From assembly GCA_002685935.1 (NCBI GenBank), contig NYZD01000029.1:1-45652 (forward strand): 45,652 nucleotides of DNA, in the 5' to 3' direction. Below are positions 24,612 to 33,797 of this stretch, one piece after another (the stretch's first letter is position 1; each line of letters begins with the position of its first letter). Below the pieces are notes generated by a model, which saw only the letters and a list, made by a program, of their open reading frames with translations, had not been told where the DNA came from and made no database searches. Source of the DNA: Planctomycetaceae bacterium (lineage in GTDB: Bacteria; Planctomycetota; Phycisphaerae; Phycisphaerales; Zrk34). The translations under genes were made by a program, and so were the position numbers.

Positions 24612-27470
24612 TTATGGACGGTCTACGTGAGCGCCTTGTGACAACTGCTTGAAGTATTCGGCCACGTCTTCGCGGTATTCCTTGGGCACTTCGTCTTCAT
24701 TGAATGAGCGCACGAACGCCGCATCTTCCAGTTGTGCCAGGACACGCCGCCCTTCAACGATCAACTCCGCCAGCTTGGGCTCCAATGAGATAACGATGCC
24801 GCGGCTGGCGTCGGAACTGGCATCGACCGCTTCGGAGATCTGCGTCGCGGTGGTCGCCATGGACTTGGCTGGACCGCCGAGTTGCTGTGTGGAACGGACC
24901 GTGTCTCGCGCCGCCTGCTGGACCTGGTTCAACATCGACTGGGTCTGCTTTGCTTCCTGCGGCTCGGACAGGTTGGTCGCGTGCTTCACCTGGCGATGCA
25001 GATCCTGCATCCGACCCAACGCGTCGGCCAGCTGCTCGGTCGGGGTCTGGGTTTCGGTCCGCGCCGCGGCAAGCAAGCCGACCGCCTCGTCAAGATGATC
25101 GAGGCCGCGCTTGTAACTGACGGGGAATTCGCTGGCGAGATCCGCGGGGATGTCATCCTCGGCCATCTGCTGGGCCAAATCGGAGAACTTCTCGGCTGAT
25201 TCACGGCGCCCGGATTCGTTCTGGTATTCGGCCTGATCTGTCAGGCGCGCCATGGCCTGCTGGGTCTTCTGTGCCGCTTCATCCCCTTCGTTGCCCTCGG
25301 CCAGCTCCTTGGCCTCCATGAGCTCCAATTCCGTGACGCGCAGCGCCAGGCGCGCTTCGCGATCGGCCTGGTCCCGCATGTCCTGCAGAGCGCGCTGCAT
25401 GTCGGTCATGGTCTTGTGTGCGGCAATGCACGCGGTGTCATTCGTGTTAGCGGCGAGCGCTTCCTGGGCTTGCTGACTCGACTGCCGCGCCTCGGTGATG
25501 TCTTGGTAGACGGACGGAGGCAGGGATTTGTTTTCCGCGATTTCATTCAGGGCCTCGGTGACGCGGGCCTGCTGTTGGACCAGGGGCTCGGAGTCGGCGC
25601 TCGGGCCACTGCCCGGACCGGAGTCGCCGCCGGAACCGGACCCCGACCCGCTGCCTTGGCCCTGTCCGGACCCGCTGCCTTGCCCGGGCTGGCTGCCCTG
25701 TCCGGGGCTTTCGCCCTGACCGGAACCGGGTTCCTTCCCATCACCTTGTGAATCTGACCCAGAGGCGGGATCCTGCGAATCGGGATCGCTTCCCTGGGTT
25801 TGTTGGCCTTTGTCACCGACCATCTGGGGTCCGCGGGTGCCCTGGTTTTCAGTCGGCTCGCGGCCTTCGAGTTGGTCGAGAACGGCCGCCTGATCCTTGA
25901 GCGCCTGTTCCAGGCGACTCTCGGCGCTCTCGTCCTGGTCAAGCTCAGGTTTGATGTATTGCTGATCGTCGTTGAACGGCCATTTCAGTTCTGGCTGAGA
26001 TTCGCCGCTGGCGGGAGCAGCGGTTGCGGCTGCGCTCAATTCGTCGAACTGCTGCTGAAACGCCTTGACCAGATGGGCCACGGCACGCTGCTGGTGGACA
26101 CCGGCTTCGGGCAATCGAGGGTCATGCTCAGCACCTTCATCATCGCCGCGCAACTCAACGACCGCATCGCGCATGGCGCTCTGTGCCTCTGTCACGGCCT
26201 CGGCCACCGGCGTCGACGGGCCCTGGTCGCCGGCGGATTCTCCCAGGAACGCCTCGGTCGCGTCGATCAGTTCGTTCTGCTCGACGACGGCGGCCGACAC
26301 ACGTTTTTGCGTGCCCGGCATGTCCATCGTTAGTTGATCGGCGATCATCTGGTACGTGGCGCTGGTCAGTGCGATCTGACGATGCAGTATCTCCATCAGG
26401 CTGACGGTCAGCTCAAACAGTTGTTGCCGTGGCGACTGCTCTCCTTCACCGGCGACGGCTTCGGCCCCGGCCCCCGCGCCGGACATCAGGGCCTGGAACG
26501 TTTCCTCGTCGAGCGGGCGGATCTGAATGAAGTGCATCGGACTGGCCGCGTGAGACGTCTGATCCGCGTCGATCGGCGCGTCGCCCAGGAGGCGGTACCC
26601 GACGACGTCGAACGGCTCGAGTTCCAATTCATCCAGCAACAACGCGTCCTCGAGGACCACTTCTCCGACCTGACTGAGCGGGGCGTCGGCGACGGGCCTG
26701 GTCTGTGGGTCATCCCCGTTGATGTTGAACTCGAACTCGATGGACTCGAAGCCCGCCGGAGAAACACCTGAGCCCTGCCATATCACTTCGTCCACCGCGG
26801 TGGCTTTGTACAAGGGTCTCGGTTCGACGAGCAGAAGCGTGGCGGGAGGCGGCTCGGGACCTGGTTCCAGAGGCGCCGCATCATCCGGATCGGTTTGCGA
26901 ATCGGTTCCCATCTCGACGCCGGGCATCGGCGTGTGGCCGGCCGGCACGCTCTGGGCAATACTCGCGTCATGGGCGGTGACGCGATACATCCCAATCAGG
27001 TGGATGAACAGGCCGATCACGAGCATGCAGATCATCGTCACGCACGCATCGCGCACCAGCGGCCACAAGGTGCGCGGCTTGCGCACCGAGAAATAGCTGG
27101 CGGTCTCGCCCAGCTGCGCCTTGCGCAACGGGTGCTCGTGGTCGCGCAGTTCTTCGGCGGCCTCAAATCGATTGTGTGAGACCAGCGCATCGTCGAGTCG
27201 ACGGGCGGTTTGATGGCGTGTGGGCCATCGAATGATCCCCCACGCGACCAACATGATCAGACACACGGCAAACGACCCGAGCACCGCGATGCACCCGGAG
27301 ACAAACACATACGGCGGAGCAACAAAACGATTCATATAGAACGTGATCACGAAGGTCAGGGCGAGGATGCCGACCACACACAGCAACGGTCGCGTGAGCC
27401 GATGCCGCCGATTTTCCAGGTTGATCCAGCGGTCATGTCGTGCGTCGGGTGGTGTGGGTTGATCGTTCAT
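24612..27470 (-). CDS. Very long coiled-coil membrane protein of the MoxR/VWA operon (DUF4175-like)
   Basis: 952 residues. Three hydrophobic segments in the first 170 residues anchor it. A predicted beta-rich domain follows, then very long Gln/Glu/Ala-rich helical stretches typical of coiled coils, with a low-complexity Gly/Ser/Gln/Pro tract in the middle (bases 25603-25740). The general layout resembles the large DUF4175/TolA-like proteins placed beside MoxR-DUF58-BatA genes; the family name is tentative. The start at 27470 has a strong ribosome site (GGGAGG, about seven bases upstream). A longer frame to 27587 would overlap the upstream VWA gene and was rejected. It may bridge the periplasm or act as a stalk for the two VWA proteins. 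Confidence 0.78.
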   Translation of the reverse strand: MNDQPTPPDARHDRWINLENRRHRLTRPLLCVVGILALTFVITFYMNRFVAPPYVFVSGCIAVLGSFAVCLIMLVAWGIIRWPTRHQTARRLDDALVSHNRFEAAEELRDHEHPLRKAQLGETASYFSVRKPRTLWPLVRDACVTMICMLVIGLFIHLIGMYRVTAHDASIAQSVPAGHTPMPGVEMGTDSQTDPDDAAPLEPGPEPPPATLLLVEPRPLYKATAVDEVIWQGSGVSPAGFESIEFEFNINGDDPQTRPVADAPLSQVGEVVLEDALLLDELELEPFDVVGYRLLGDAPIDADQTSHAASPMHFIQIRPLDEETFQALMSGAGAGAEAVAGEGEQSPRQQLFELTVSLMEILHRQIALTSATYQMIADQLTMDMPGTQKRVSAAVVEQNELIDATEAFLGESAGDQGPSTPVAEAVTEAQSAMRDAVVELRGDDEGAEHDPRLPEAGVHQQRAVAHLVKAFQQQFDELSAAATAAPASGESQPELKWPFNDDQQYIKPELDQDESAESRLEQALKDQAAVLDQLEGREPTENQGTRGPQMVGDKGQQTQGSDPDSQDPASGSDSQGDGKEPGSGQGESPGQGSQPGQGSGSGQGQGSGSGSGSGGDSGPGSGPSADSEPLVQQQARVTEALNEIAENKSLPPSVYQDITEARQSSQQAQEALAANTNDTACIAAHKTMTDMQRALQDMRDQADREARLALRVTELELMEAKELAEGNEGDEAAQKTQQAMARLTDQAEYQNESGRRESAEKFSDLAQQMAEDDIPADLASEFPVSYKRGLDHLDEAVGLLAAARTETQTPTEQLADALGRMQDLHRQVKHATNLSEPQEAKQTQSMLNQVQQAARDTVRSTQQLGGPAKSMATTATQISEAVDASSDASRGIVISLEPKLAELIVEGRRVLAQLEDAAFVRSFNEDEVPKEYREDVAEYFKQLSQGAHVDRP
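25603..25740 (-). repeat. Low-complexity Gly/Ser/Gln/Pro-coding tract
   Basis: Within the long coiled-coil gene the sequence encodes tandem short units of the type GSGQGQGSGSG and GSQPGQG. The DNA is correspondingly repetitive in CCGGAxC and CTGxCC units. Such a tract is probably a flexible hinge and is prone to length variation. Confidence 0.7.
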
Positions 27471-27511
27471 GGCAATGCCTCCCGATCCAGCGTCTGTCGG
27501 CGCATGCGTCT

Positions 27512-29470
27512 CTAGATCGCGGTGCGATTGGATAGCAGCAACTCCATAAGGAGAAATCCCATGGCGGCGGCGAGCACGATCCACCAATAGGAACGATCCT
27601 CATCGGGGACTTCCTCGGTTTTGAGCGTCGGATCTGATTTGAACCTCTCGGTTGAGACGATCCGGTCGTAGGGATAGTCCTCCGCGAGCAGCAGCGGGTC
27701 TGATTCTTCGATGGGGACGTTCACGGAAATCGCGCGAAGTCCGTCGTCGGCGTCAATCAGATACGCGCCGGGCTGACGGGGCACGAACCTGTCGCGCTGC
27801 AGGGCAACCGTGTCACCGGTCTGCATATCCTGTACCTCATTGATGCCGGTGATCGGCAGGGGATGATCGCTGACGGTGACGTTGTCCGTGGCGACATCAT
27901 GTTGCACCGCGTAGGCCAGTAGTTCGCGGAGCAAAGGCAGGAACGACGGCGCGACGGGCCAGTTGGTCGTGTCACGCGACATCTCCGTCGCCAGCAGAAT
28001 CAGTCGGCCTTTGCCCACGGGGACTTCAGCCATGGCGGGATGGCCGTGGTCATAACTCAGGACGATGCGGGCATGACCGGGGACGGTCACTTCCGGCGGA
28101 TCGAAAAACAGAATGCTGAAGAGGCCCGCGGTGCGCACGCCCAGGAACGGCGCCATGACCGGATGATCGAAATCAACCGCGGCGAGCCGTCGCGTGCCCG
28201 GCTGTGGGGCGGTGGCCGCGGTGATGTCATGCCGCGAAAGCCAGGCGCGCATGGCGGCGGTGTTGCGCCACATGGCGATGATCGTCGCGCCCTGACGCAT
28301 CGACTCGTCCAGCGTGTCGACAACCGCTGGCGCGGTCGGCCCGTCGCGGACGATCATCACACCCGACTCGCTCAACTCATCGGCGGACACGTCGTCGGTC
28401 AACGGTTCGATGCGGGCGGCGGGTCTCTTCGGATTGGGGGCCAGCGCGATGCGTACGAAATCAGCCGTCGATCGGCGGTGCTGCGACAGATGCACGGTGG
28501 GCGGAGTCATGGGATTGGCCGTGAACCATGCTTCGTTGTCGATCGGCAGATCGTCGTCCAGTTCCAGAGACACGCGGCCGAAGTGCGGTTCGAGGCGGTC
28601 CGTCGGCAAAGACACGTTGAAGGTGGCCTGCGCCATGCGACCAAGCTCGACCGGCCGTCGGTTGATCTCACGGCCGGACCAATGCGTGACCAGGACGCCG
28701 GTGACGGTTCTGGTCTGGAAGTTCCGTATGTGTGCCCGCAGCCGTAATTCCTGACCGGCGGCAGTGAGAGTGCCAACGACCTTGGCCTCGGTGATCGCGA
28801 CGTTCCTGAACCCCGGCCGCGTGGGCGTGAGCACCTGCAATTCCGTGCCCGGCTTGAGCAGGCGATTGATCCGGATGTCCTGCCAGGGCACGAGCTGGCG
28901 ATCGGTCAGCACGACGATGCGGCGACGCTTGCCGGGCGATGCGTGCAACTTGTGGTCGGCGAGCCGCAGCGCGCGATCCAGACGGCTGGTCCCCTGGCCC
29001 GCGCCGTGTTCGTCAAGGTACCGCGCCAAGGCCGGACCATCATGGGTCAGGTCGCCGCTCCATCGGACGCCGAGCCCCACCAGCCCGACCGCGACCGGCT
29101 TTTCCCAGGACGCCGGTTGCACCATTTGTTGGGCTTGGCGCTGCATCATGTCTCGGTACGGTTCGGCGCCCATCGAAAACGAGTGATCCCACAGAACGAC
29201 CGTGAGTTCGTCGGGCTGCTCGGCGAACTTTGGCAGGTACGGCCAACTGAACGCCAATGCCAACAACAGCAGGAACGCACACCTCATCAGCAGCACCAGC
29301 AGTCGCCGAATGTTGTTGAACTGCCGCTTGCGCACCATGGCCCGTTCGAGGAATCGGAAGGACGGGAACGGCTGATCCCGACGCGGACGCCGACGCAGCA
29401 AATGCAGCAGGATCGGCGCCGACACCGCCAGCGCGCCCAGAAGATAAGTTGCGCTGAGCAGTGATATCAC
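27512..29470 (-). CDS. BatA-like membrane protein with VWA domain
   Basis: 652 residues. The N-terminus is the BatA/Aerotolerance-type membrane domain (two segments, about 5-24 and 57-77) with the basic HLLRRRPRRDQPFPSFRFL linker. A VWA domain with MIDAS residues Asp95, Ser97 and Ser99 (DHSFSM) follows, then a long extracytoplasmic beta-rich part and a C-terminal membrane segment (about 630-648). The start overlaps the stop of the DUF58 gene (ATGA at 29467-29470). In Bacteroidetes BatA relatives aid stress tolerance; elsewhere MoxR-associated VWA proteins act in assembly or activation of envelope complexes. The partner here is unknown. Confidence 0.88.
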   Translation of the reverse strand: MISLLSATYLLGALAVSAPILLHLLRRRPRRDQPFPSFRFLERAMVRKRQFNNIRRLLVLLMRCAFLLLLALAFSWPYLPKFAEQPDELTVVLWDHSFSMGAEPYRDMMQRQAQQMVQPASWEKPVAVGLVGLGVRWSGDLTHDGPALARYLDEHGAGQGTSRLDRALRLADHKLHASPGKRRRIVVLTDRQLVPWQDIRINRLLKPGTELQVLTPTRPGFRNVAITEAKVVGTLTAAGQELRLRAHIRNFQTRTVTGVLVTHWSGREINRRPVELGRMAQATFNVSLPTDRLEPHFGRVSLELDDDLPIDNEAWFTANPMTPPTVHLSQHRRSTADFVRIALAPNPKRPAARIEPLTDDVSADELSESGVMIVRDGPTAPAVVDTLDESMRQGATIIAMWRNTAAMRAWLSRHDITAATAPQPGTRRLAAVDFDHPVMAPFLGVRTAGLFSILFFDPPEVTVPGHARIVLSYDHGHPAMAEVPVGKGRLILLATEMSRDTTNWPVAPSFLPLLRELLAYAVQHDVATDNVTVSDHPLPITGINEVQDMQTGDTVALQRDRFVPRQPGAYLIDADDGLRAISVNVPIEESDPLLLAEDYPYDRIVSTERFKSDPTLKTEEVPDEDRSYWWIVLAAAMGFLLMELLLSNRTAI

Positions 29471-30378
29471 AGCGCCTCCGATCTTCGGGCCAGATAGGCG
29501 CCCATGGCCTGGTAGGGCGGTTGATCGGTGCGAATCACTTCGTACTTGCCGTTGTAGGTCCGCGCCAGCCGAGCCAGCGCCTGGCGATGGGCCTCGAACT
29601 GCTTGAGGTAACGCGAACGCATCAGGTCGGGGGTGACCGGCAACAGATTGCGGGTTTCCAAATCAAGCAGTCGCACGGGATCGCGAAAGTCGAAGTCCAG
29701 TTCCAGCGGATCGAGCATGTGAATGAACACCGGCTCGCAGCCGCCAAAGTGCAATCGCCGTAACGGCGCGTCGTACGCCTCGGGATCCTCATAGAAGTCG
29801 GACAGAATGAACACGATCGAGCGGCGCTTCGCCACAGCGGCCAGATCTTCCAGTGTCTGGCTCAGTGATCCGCTGACGCCGTCGGCGGATCGGTCGATCG
29901 CCCCGAACATGCGACTGATCTCCGAGAGCTTCCGGCTGGGGCCGATCACATCAAATCCGCCGTCGCCGTAGACCACAAGCCCCGCCGCGTCCCGTTGCCG
30001 ATTGAGCAGGAGCAGCATCGCCGCTGCGAGCGATCGCGCGTAGATCCACTTCGTGAGGCTGGCGTGCTCGGACTTGAAATCCATCGATGCGGTGGCGTCG
30101 ATCACGATGTAGGCCGTAAGATTCGTGTCCTCCTCGCGCACCTTCACGTGCAGTCGATCGGTGCGGGCGAACGCTTTCCAGTCGATCGTGCGGGGCTCAT
30201 CACCGGGCTCATAGTTTCGGTATTCCTTGAACTCAACATTGAAGCCGCGCAACGGACTGCGATGCAGACCGGTCATGAACCCCTCGACGAGAAACCGTGC
30301 TTGCAGTTCGAGATTGGGCAGCCTGCTGAGCAGGTCCATGTCCAGGAACTCCGTGATGGGCACGGCGGCCGGACTCAT
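29467..30378 (-). CDS. DUF58 protein
   Basis: 303 residues. The hallmark RNYEPGDEPRTIDWKAFART (54-73) is present, followed by the LHVKVREEDTNL strand and an integrin-like IVIDATASMDF segment (91-101). DUF58 proteins regularly sit between MoxR and VWA/BatA genes and are thought to be VWA-like adaptor proteins. No membrane segment is evident, so it is probably cytoplasmic. The gene overlaps both the MoxR stop (30375-30378) and the BatA start by four bases. Confidence 0.93.
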   Translation of the reverse strand: MSPAAVPITEFLDMDLLSRLPNLELQARFLVEGFMTGLHRSPLRGFNVEFKEYRNYEPGDEPRTIDWKAFARTDRLHVKVREEDTNLTAYIVIDATASMDFKSEHASLTKWIYARSLAAAMLLLLNRQRDAAGLVVYGDGGFDVIGPSRKLSEISRMFGAIDRSADGVSGSLSQTLEDLAAVAKRRSIVFILSDFYEDPEAYDAPLRRLHFGGCEPVFIHMLDPLELDFDFRDPVRLLDLETRNLLPVTPDLMRSRYLKQFEAHRQALARLARTYNGKYEVIRTDQPPYQAMGAYLARRSEAL

Positions 30379-31385
30379 CTGACGGCTTGCACCAGTTCTT
30401 CAATGACGCTCTCGACGGTGCGGTTGTCTGCCTCGGCGTGATAGTTCAGCAGAACCCGATGACGCAGCACCGGCTCAACCGCCCGCAGCACGTCTTCGTG
30501 CGACACGTTGTAACGACCGTCGAGCGCCGCGAATGCCTTGCCCGCGAGCGCGAGGTATTGACTGGCCCGGGGACCCGCGCCCCAGCGCACATATTTCTGC
30601 GCCACGCCGACCGTGCCGTTGTCTCCCGGACGCGTGGCGGTGACGATCTTCACGATGCGCTGCGCGACTGAATCGGGCACGGATATCTGACGCACCGCCG
30701 CCTGAATCGCGATGATCTGATCGGCGGTGAGCACCTTCGACAACATTGCCTGCTCGTCGGTCGTGGTGCGCTGCAGCACGTCGACCTCCTCGCCGAATGC
30801 CGGATAGTCCACGTTCAGTGAGAACATAAATCGATCGAGTTGTGCCTCGGGCAGCGGGTACGTGCCTTCCTGCTCGATGGGATTCTGCGTCGCGAGCACG
30901 AAGAACGGCTCGGTCAACGCCCGGCGCTCGCCGGCGGCGGTGACGGCGTGTTCCTGCATCGCTTCAAGCAGCGCGGCCTGTGTTTTGGGCGGCGTGCGAT
31001 TGATCTCGTCGGCGAGCAGCAGCTGTGTGAACACCGGGCCGGGCACGAACCGAAAGTTGCGTTGCCCCGTGGCGGGATCTTCTTCCACGACCTCCGTGCC
31101 GGTGATGTCGGAGGGCATCATGTCCGGGGTGAACTGCACGCGCGCAAACTGCAACTCAGCAACATCGGCGAGCGTGCGCACCAGCAGTGTCTTGGCGAGC
31201 CCCGGAACACCGATCAGCAGGGCGTGTCCGCGGCAGAACATCGCGGCGAGAAGCTGGTCGATCACTTCATCCTGGCCGACGATGCGCTTGTCCAGTTCCG
31301 CGTGAAGATCGCGCCACACGCTCGGTAGGGCTTGCAGTGATTCGACATGTTGATCGGCAGCTTGTGTCTGCATGATGGATTCCAC
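30375..31385 (-). CDS. MoxR-family AAA+ ATPase
   Basis: 336 residues. Motifs: Walker A GVPGLAKT (59-66), Walker B LLLADE (122-127) followed by INRTPPKTQAALLEAMQE, sensor-1 Asn168 in ATQNP, and LDRF (183-186) with the expected Arg. This is the typical MoxR layout, including the C-terminal winged/lid part. MoxR proteins act as chaperone-like ATPases that activate or assemble partner complexes together with VWA proteins. The frame opens with GTG at 31385; an ATG four codons later (31373) is an equally good start. It follows the unknown 295-residue protein by ten bases. Confidence 0.93.
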   Translation of the reverse strand: MESIMQTQAADQHVESLQALPSVWRDLHAELDKRIVGQDEVIDQLLAAMFCRGHALLIGVPGLAKTLLVRTLADVAELQFARVQFTPDMMPSDITGTEVVEEDPATGQRNFRFVPGPVFTQLLLADEINRTPPKTQAALLEAMQEHAVTAAGERRALTEPFFVLATQNPIEQEGTYPLPEAQLDRFMFSLNVDYPAFGEEVDVLQRTTTDEQAMLSKVLTADQIIAIQAAVRQISVPDSVAQRIVKIVTATRPGDNGTVGVAQKYVRWGAGPRASQYLALAGKAFAALDGRYNVSHEDVLRAVEPVLRHRVLLNYHAEADNRTVESVIEELVQAVR

Positions 31386-31395
31386 ACCTTACGTA

Positions 31396-32283
31396 TCAAG
31401 GGTCCAGGTCAGTTTCATTTGGACGCTTCAGCGGCGGAGGAGTTCGGGGCTTCGATGGTTGCGTGGCTGTGGGATCATTCGGGTCTGATTTCCCGGATTC
31501 TTCATCTCCAATGATACCCATTGCCGAGATATCCACATCGCCAAGATAGGCCCGTTCGATCCGTTGCTTGAAGGCGCCATAGTCGAACGGCGAGCCGGGC
31601 CCGTCGACCCGGCCCATCGCGGGGTCGACGGCTTGGGCGCGTCGGTCGATCTCATGTAGAAATAAGGGGTTATAAAACTCTTCAATCAGGGCCGCACGCG
31701 GGTCGATCGGCATCGGCTCCACGAAGATCAGCGCGCCGTAGGCCTTGGCATATTCAGTGAATGGACCCCCACGAAGCGGCAGGGCGGCCCCCGGGAGACC
31801 TGAACTCCGGTGCGCGGTGCTGATCCGCAGCTCGGTCTCCTGCCCAAAGTGGCGATCCGATTGCCGGTCACCACCCGCCGTGAGAAGGCGAATCGTGGTA
31901 ATCCGGTCGTCCCCGAGCGCCCCGGCGATCAGATCGGCGGCCGTGCGGATGGGCCGGCCGTCTTCACCGGCAAGTTGTTTGGGCGCGTAGCGGCGATCGG
32001 TGATGAACACCGCGGCGCGCGCATCATCGACGTGCGCTTCCAGATCAGCGAGAATCGCTTTGGCGATCAACTGATCCGGGTCGGCGGGCACATCTGCATC
32101 ATCGCCGGGCCGATCATCCGCCGGGTCAACGCTCTGCCAATCCTCATCCGGGCCCACGAGGACAATTCTGATCAGAGGCGTCGCGGACCGATCAAGATTG
32201 ATCTGCCAAACCGTCGTGATGAAGTCGAGAATGGACTGATCGGGCGTGCCCGACCATCGCGTTTGCCGTAGCGCCTCGATCAC
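31396..32283 (-). CDS. Unknown protein of the MoxR/VWA operon
   Basis: 295 residues that I do not recognise. There is no signal peptide or membrane segment. The first 200 residues look like an alpha/beta domain ('PLIRIVLVGPDEDW', 'DDARAAVFITDRRYAPKQLAGEDGRPI', 'DDRITTIRLLTAGGD', then 'AYGALIFVEPMPI'). The last 60 are Pro/Asp/Lys-rich and probably disordered. It is translationally coupled to the caspase-like gene (ATGA at 32280-32283) and sits directly before MoxR. The composition suggests a soluble adaptor or MoxR client. The segment IFVEPMPIDPRAALIEEFYNPLF may be the most conserved part, judging by its mix of aromatic and charged residues. Confidence 0.7.
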   Translation of the reverse strand: MIEALRQTRWSGTPDQSILDFITTVWQINLDRSATPLIRIVLVGPDEDWQSVDPADDRPGDDADVPADPDQLIAKAILADLEAHVDDARAAVFITDRRYAPKQLAGEDGRPIRTAADLIAGALGDDRITTIRLLTAGGDRQSDRHFGQETELRISTAHRSSGLPGAALPLRGGPFTEYAKAYGALIFVEPMPIDPRAALIEEFYNPLFLHEIDRRAQAVDPAMGRVDGPGSPFDYGAFKQRIERAYLGDVDISAMGIIGDEESGKSDPNDPTATQPSKPRTPPPLKRPNETDLDP

Positions 32284-33407
32284 GGCGCCGGATCACCGTC
32301 GCCGGAGTTCAGCATCTGGTCGATCAGTGGCTGAGAGAACGTCGACAGCGGCAGGTAGATCACTCCGATCTGTCGCGCCACGTCAGGTGATTGGACCAGT
32401 GATCGCATGGTGTGCCATTGCCAGGCACGGCGCGGGTCATGCGCCAGCACCACGACGCGCCTGGGCTGCAACGCTTCGGCGACGAGGCCGATCGGCTCGC
32501 GGCCAAAGAATTGAACGAACCTGACGTCACGGTCGGCCTGATCCACGGCAGGATCGTGCCCGTCGTCTGTTTGGGCTTGCGGCGCCGGCGGCGACAGAAA
32601 GATCGATGCCAGCGGCGATGCGTCGATCGGTTCAACGGCGTCGACCGAATCGGCTGCATCATTCGGGTCCACCGGATCAAACGGGCTGACAAGTGCCGCG
32701 ACGCCATCATGAGCCTGCGCCGTTTCAGCCGGCGCGAACTGACGATCACGGTAATAGGATTCCGTGCGTCGGGCGGCTTCCCGCAGGACATGCAGCAGCG
32801 ACTGTGACGGATCTTCGGCGAGCACATCGACAAACCGACGCGTCAATTTCGGCCAATTGAGCTGCTTCTCGTCGTTCGTCGCGGTCACGACGACGCGACG
32901 TTCGCTGGCCAGCGGTTCCATCAACCCTGCGCTTTGGCGATGCAGCGCGAGCACGATCTGGCGGCCGGGAACGGCATCGAGCGCCGTCACCAGTTCCGGG
33001 CCGCGCATGCGCCGGCCGATCGTCAGATAGCTGATGCCCCGCGCATTGACGTTGGCGTACCCGTAAAGAAAGACCCACAACTCATCACCGTCGCGCACCT
33101 GATCCTTAAGTTGAGCGAGGTGATCGAGCACGGCCGCTCGCGCGACCGGAGCAGCGTGCAGGGCTGCCGATTGTGGTGATTCGCAGAACGTGGCCACGCG
33201 CCTGGGATCGAAACCGGCCCGCCACAGGCAGTGGAGCGTGGACCGCACGTATGTCAGGCACTCGGCCTGATGAGGATCATCACCGCCGCGCGCTGCGATC
33301 ACCAGCGCCCATCGTCGCGCGGGATCCGTGGGGGTCTCCTGCCCGGCTGCGTGCGTGGCAACAGCACAGCATCCCACCACTGCAGCAAGGAAAATCGGCC
33401 TGACCAT
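32280..33407 (-). CDS. Exported caspase-fold-like protein with both catalytic residues apparently replaced
   Basis: 375 residues with a signal peptide (about 1-21, ending THAAG). The next 200 residues follow the outline of a caspase/legumain-type (clan CD) domain: first strand RRWALVIAARGGDDPHQAE (31-49); a charged strand DELWVFLYGYAN (108-119), where active enzymes have F-x-GHG; and RQIVLALHRQSAG (149-161), where active enzymes have D-A-C-x-S-G. On this alignment the catalytic His is Tyr117 and the catalytic Cys is Arg157, so the protein would be inactive. The fold assignment is inference from pattern. The rest is Asp/Pro-rich linker and a C-terminal alpha/beta segment. It is the first gene of the MoxR/VWA operon. 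Confidence 0.65.
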   Translation of the reverse strand: MVRPIFLAAVVGCCAVATHAAGQETPTDPARRWALVIAARGGDDPHQAECLTYVRSTLHCLWRAGFDPRRVATFCESPQSAALHAAPVARAAVLDHLAQLKDQVRDGDELWVFLYGYANVNARGISYLTIGRRMRGPELVTALDAVPGRQIVLALHRQSAGLMEPLASERRVVVTATNDEKQLNWPKLTRRFVDVLAEDPSQSLLHVLREAARRTESYYRDRQFAPAETAQAHDGVAALVSPFDPVDPNDAADSVDAVEPIDASPLASIFLSPPAPQAQTDDGHDPAVDQADRDVRFVQFFGREPIGLVAEALQPRRVVVLAHDPRRAWQWHTMRSLVQSPDVARQIGVIYLPLSTFSQPLIDQMLNSGDGDPAP

Positions 33408-33797
33408 GAAAGCGCCCCGAATCGCCCTGTTCCCAAGGACTTAGCTATTTACAAGGCATTATAGTCATATTTGATCGGGGTGAACGCTGGGGCCCGCCAA
33501 AATGCAATGGTGCCTCAAATGACCGGATCGCCGCACAAACACGCGGTATTGGCGGCACAGGCAGGGACGCATCCGCAAGGCTGCACGTTCGCACCGGGTG
33601 ACGACAGGCCCAAATGGCCGCCGTGGCACGCGTAGGATGATCGACAGCACGCCACACGCGGTCCGCTCTGCTCGAATCGCAGCGGCCATCGCCGTCATGC
33701 GTCCGTCCGGTCGGTAGCGACGAAACTCATCACAGTGATATTCAACCGTCCGAACATGTTGTATGCTGGCTAACGATAGAAAGGTTGGGTGACTGAC
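33408..33797. other. Divergent intergenic region (390 bases)
   Basis: This region separates the minus-strand MoxR/VWA operon from the plus-strand secreted propeller gene. It contains the -10-like TATAAT at 33458-33463 (minus strand) and, for the plus strand, a weak pair TATTCA (33739-33744) and TATGCT (33762-33767) spaced 17 bases apart. A minus-strand frame continues through it from inside the propeller gene, but it is antisense-like and Arg-rich. I see no RNA fold or repeat. Confidence 0.45.
33458..33486 (-). promoter_or_regulatory. Promoter-like element of the MoxR/VWA operon
   Basis: A perfect TATAAT (33458-33463, minus strand) has a weak -35-like CGTTCA 17 bases upstream (33481-33486) and lies in a locally AT-rich patch unusual for this DNA. 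Transcription would start near 33451, about 44 bases before the caspase-like gene. Confidence 0.45.
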
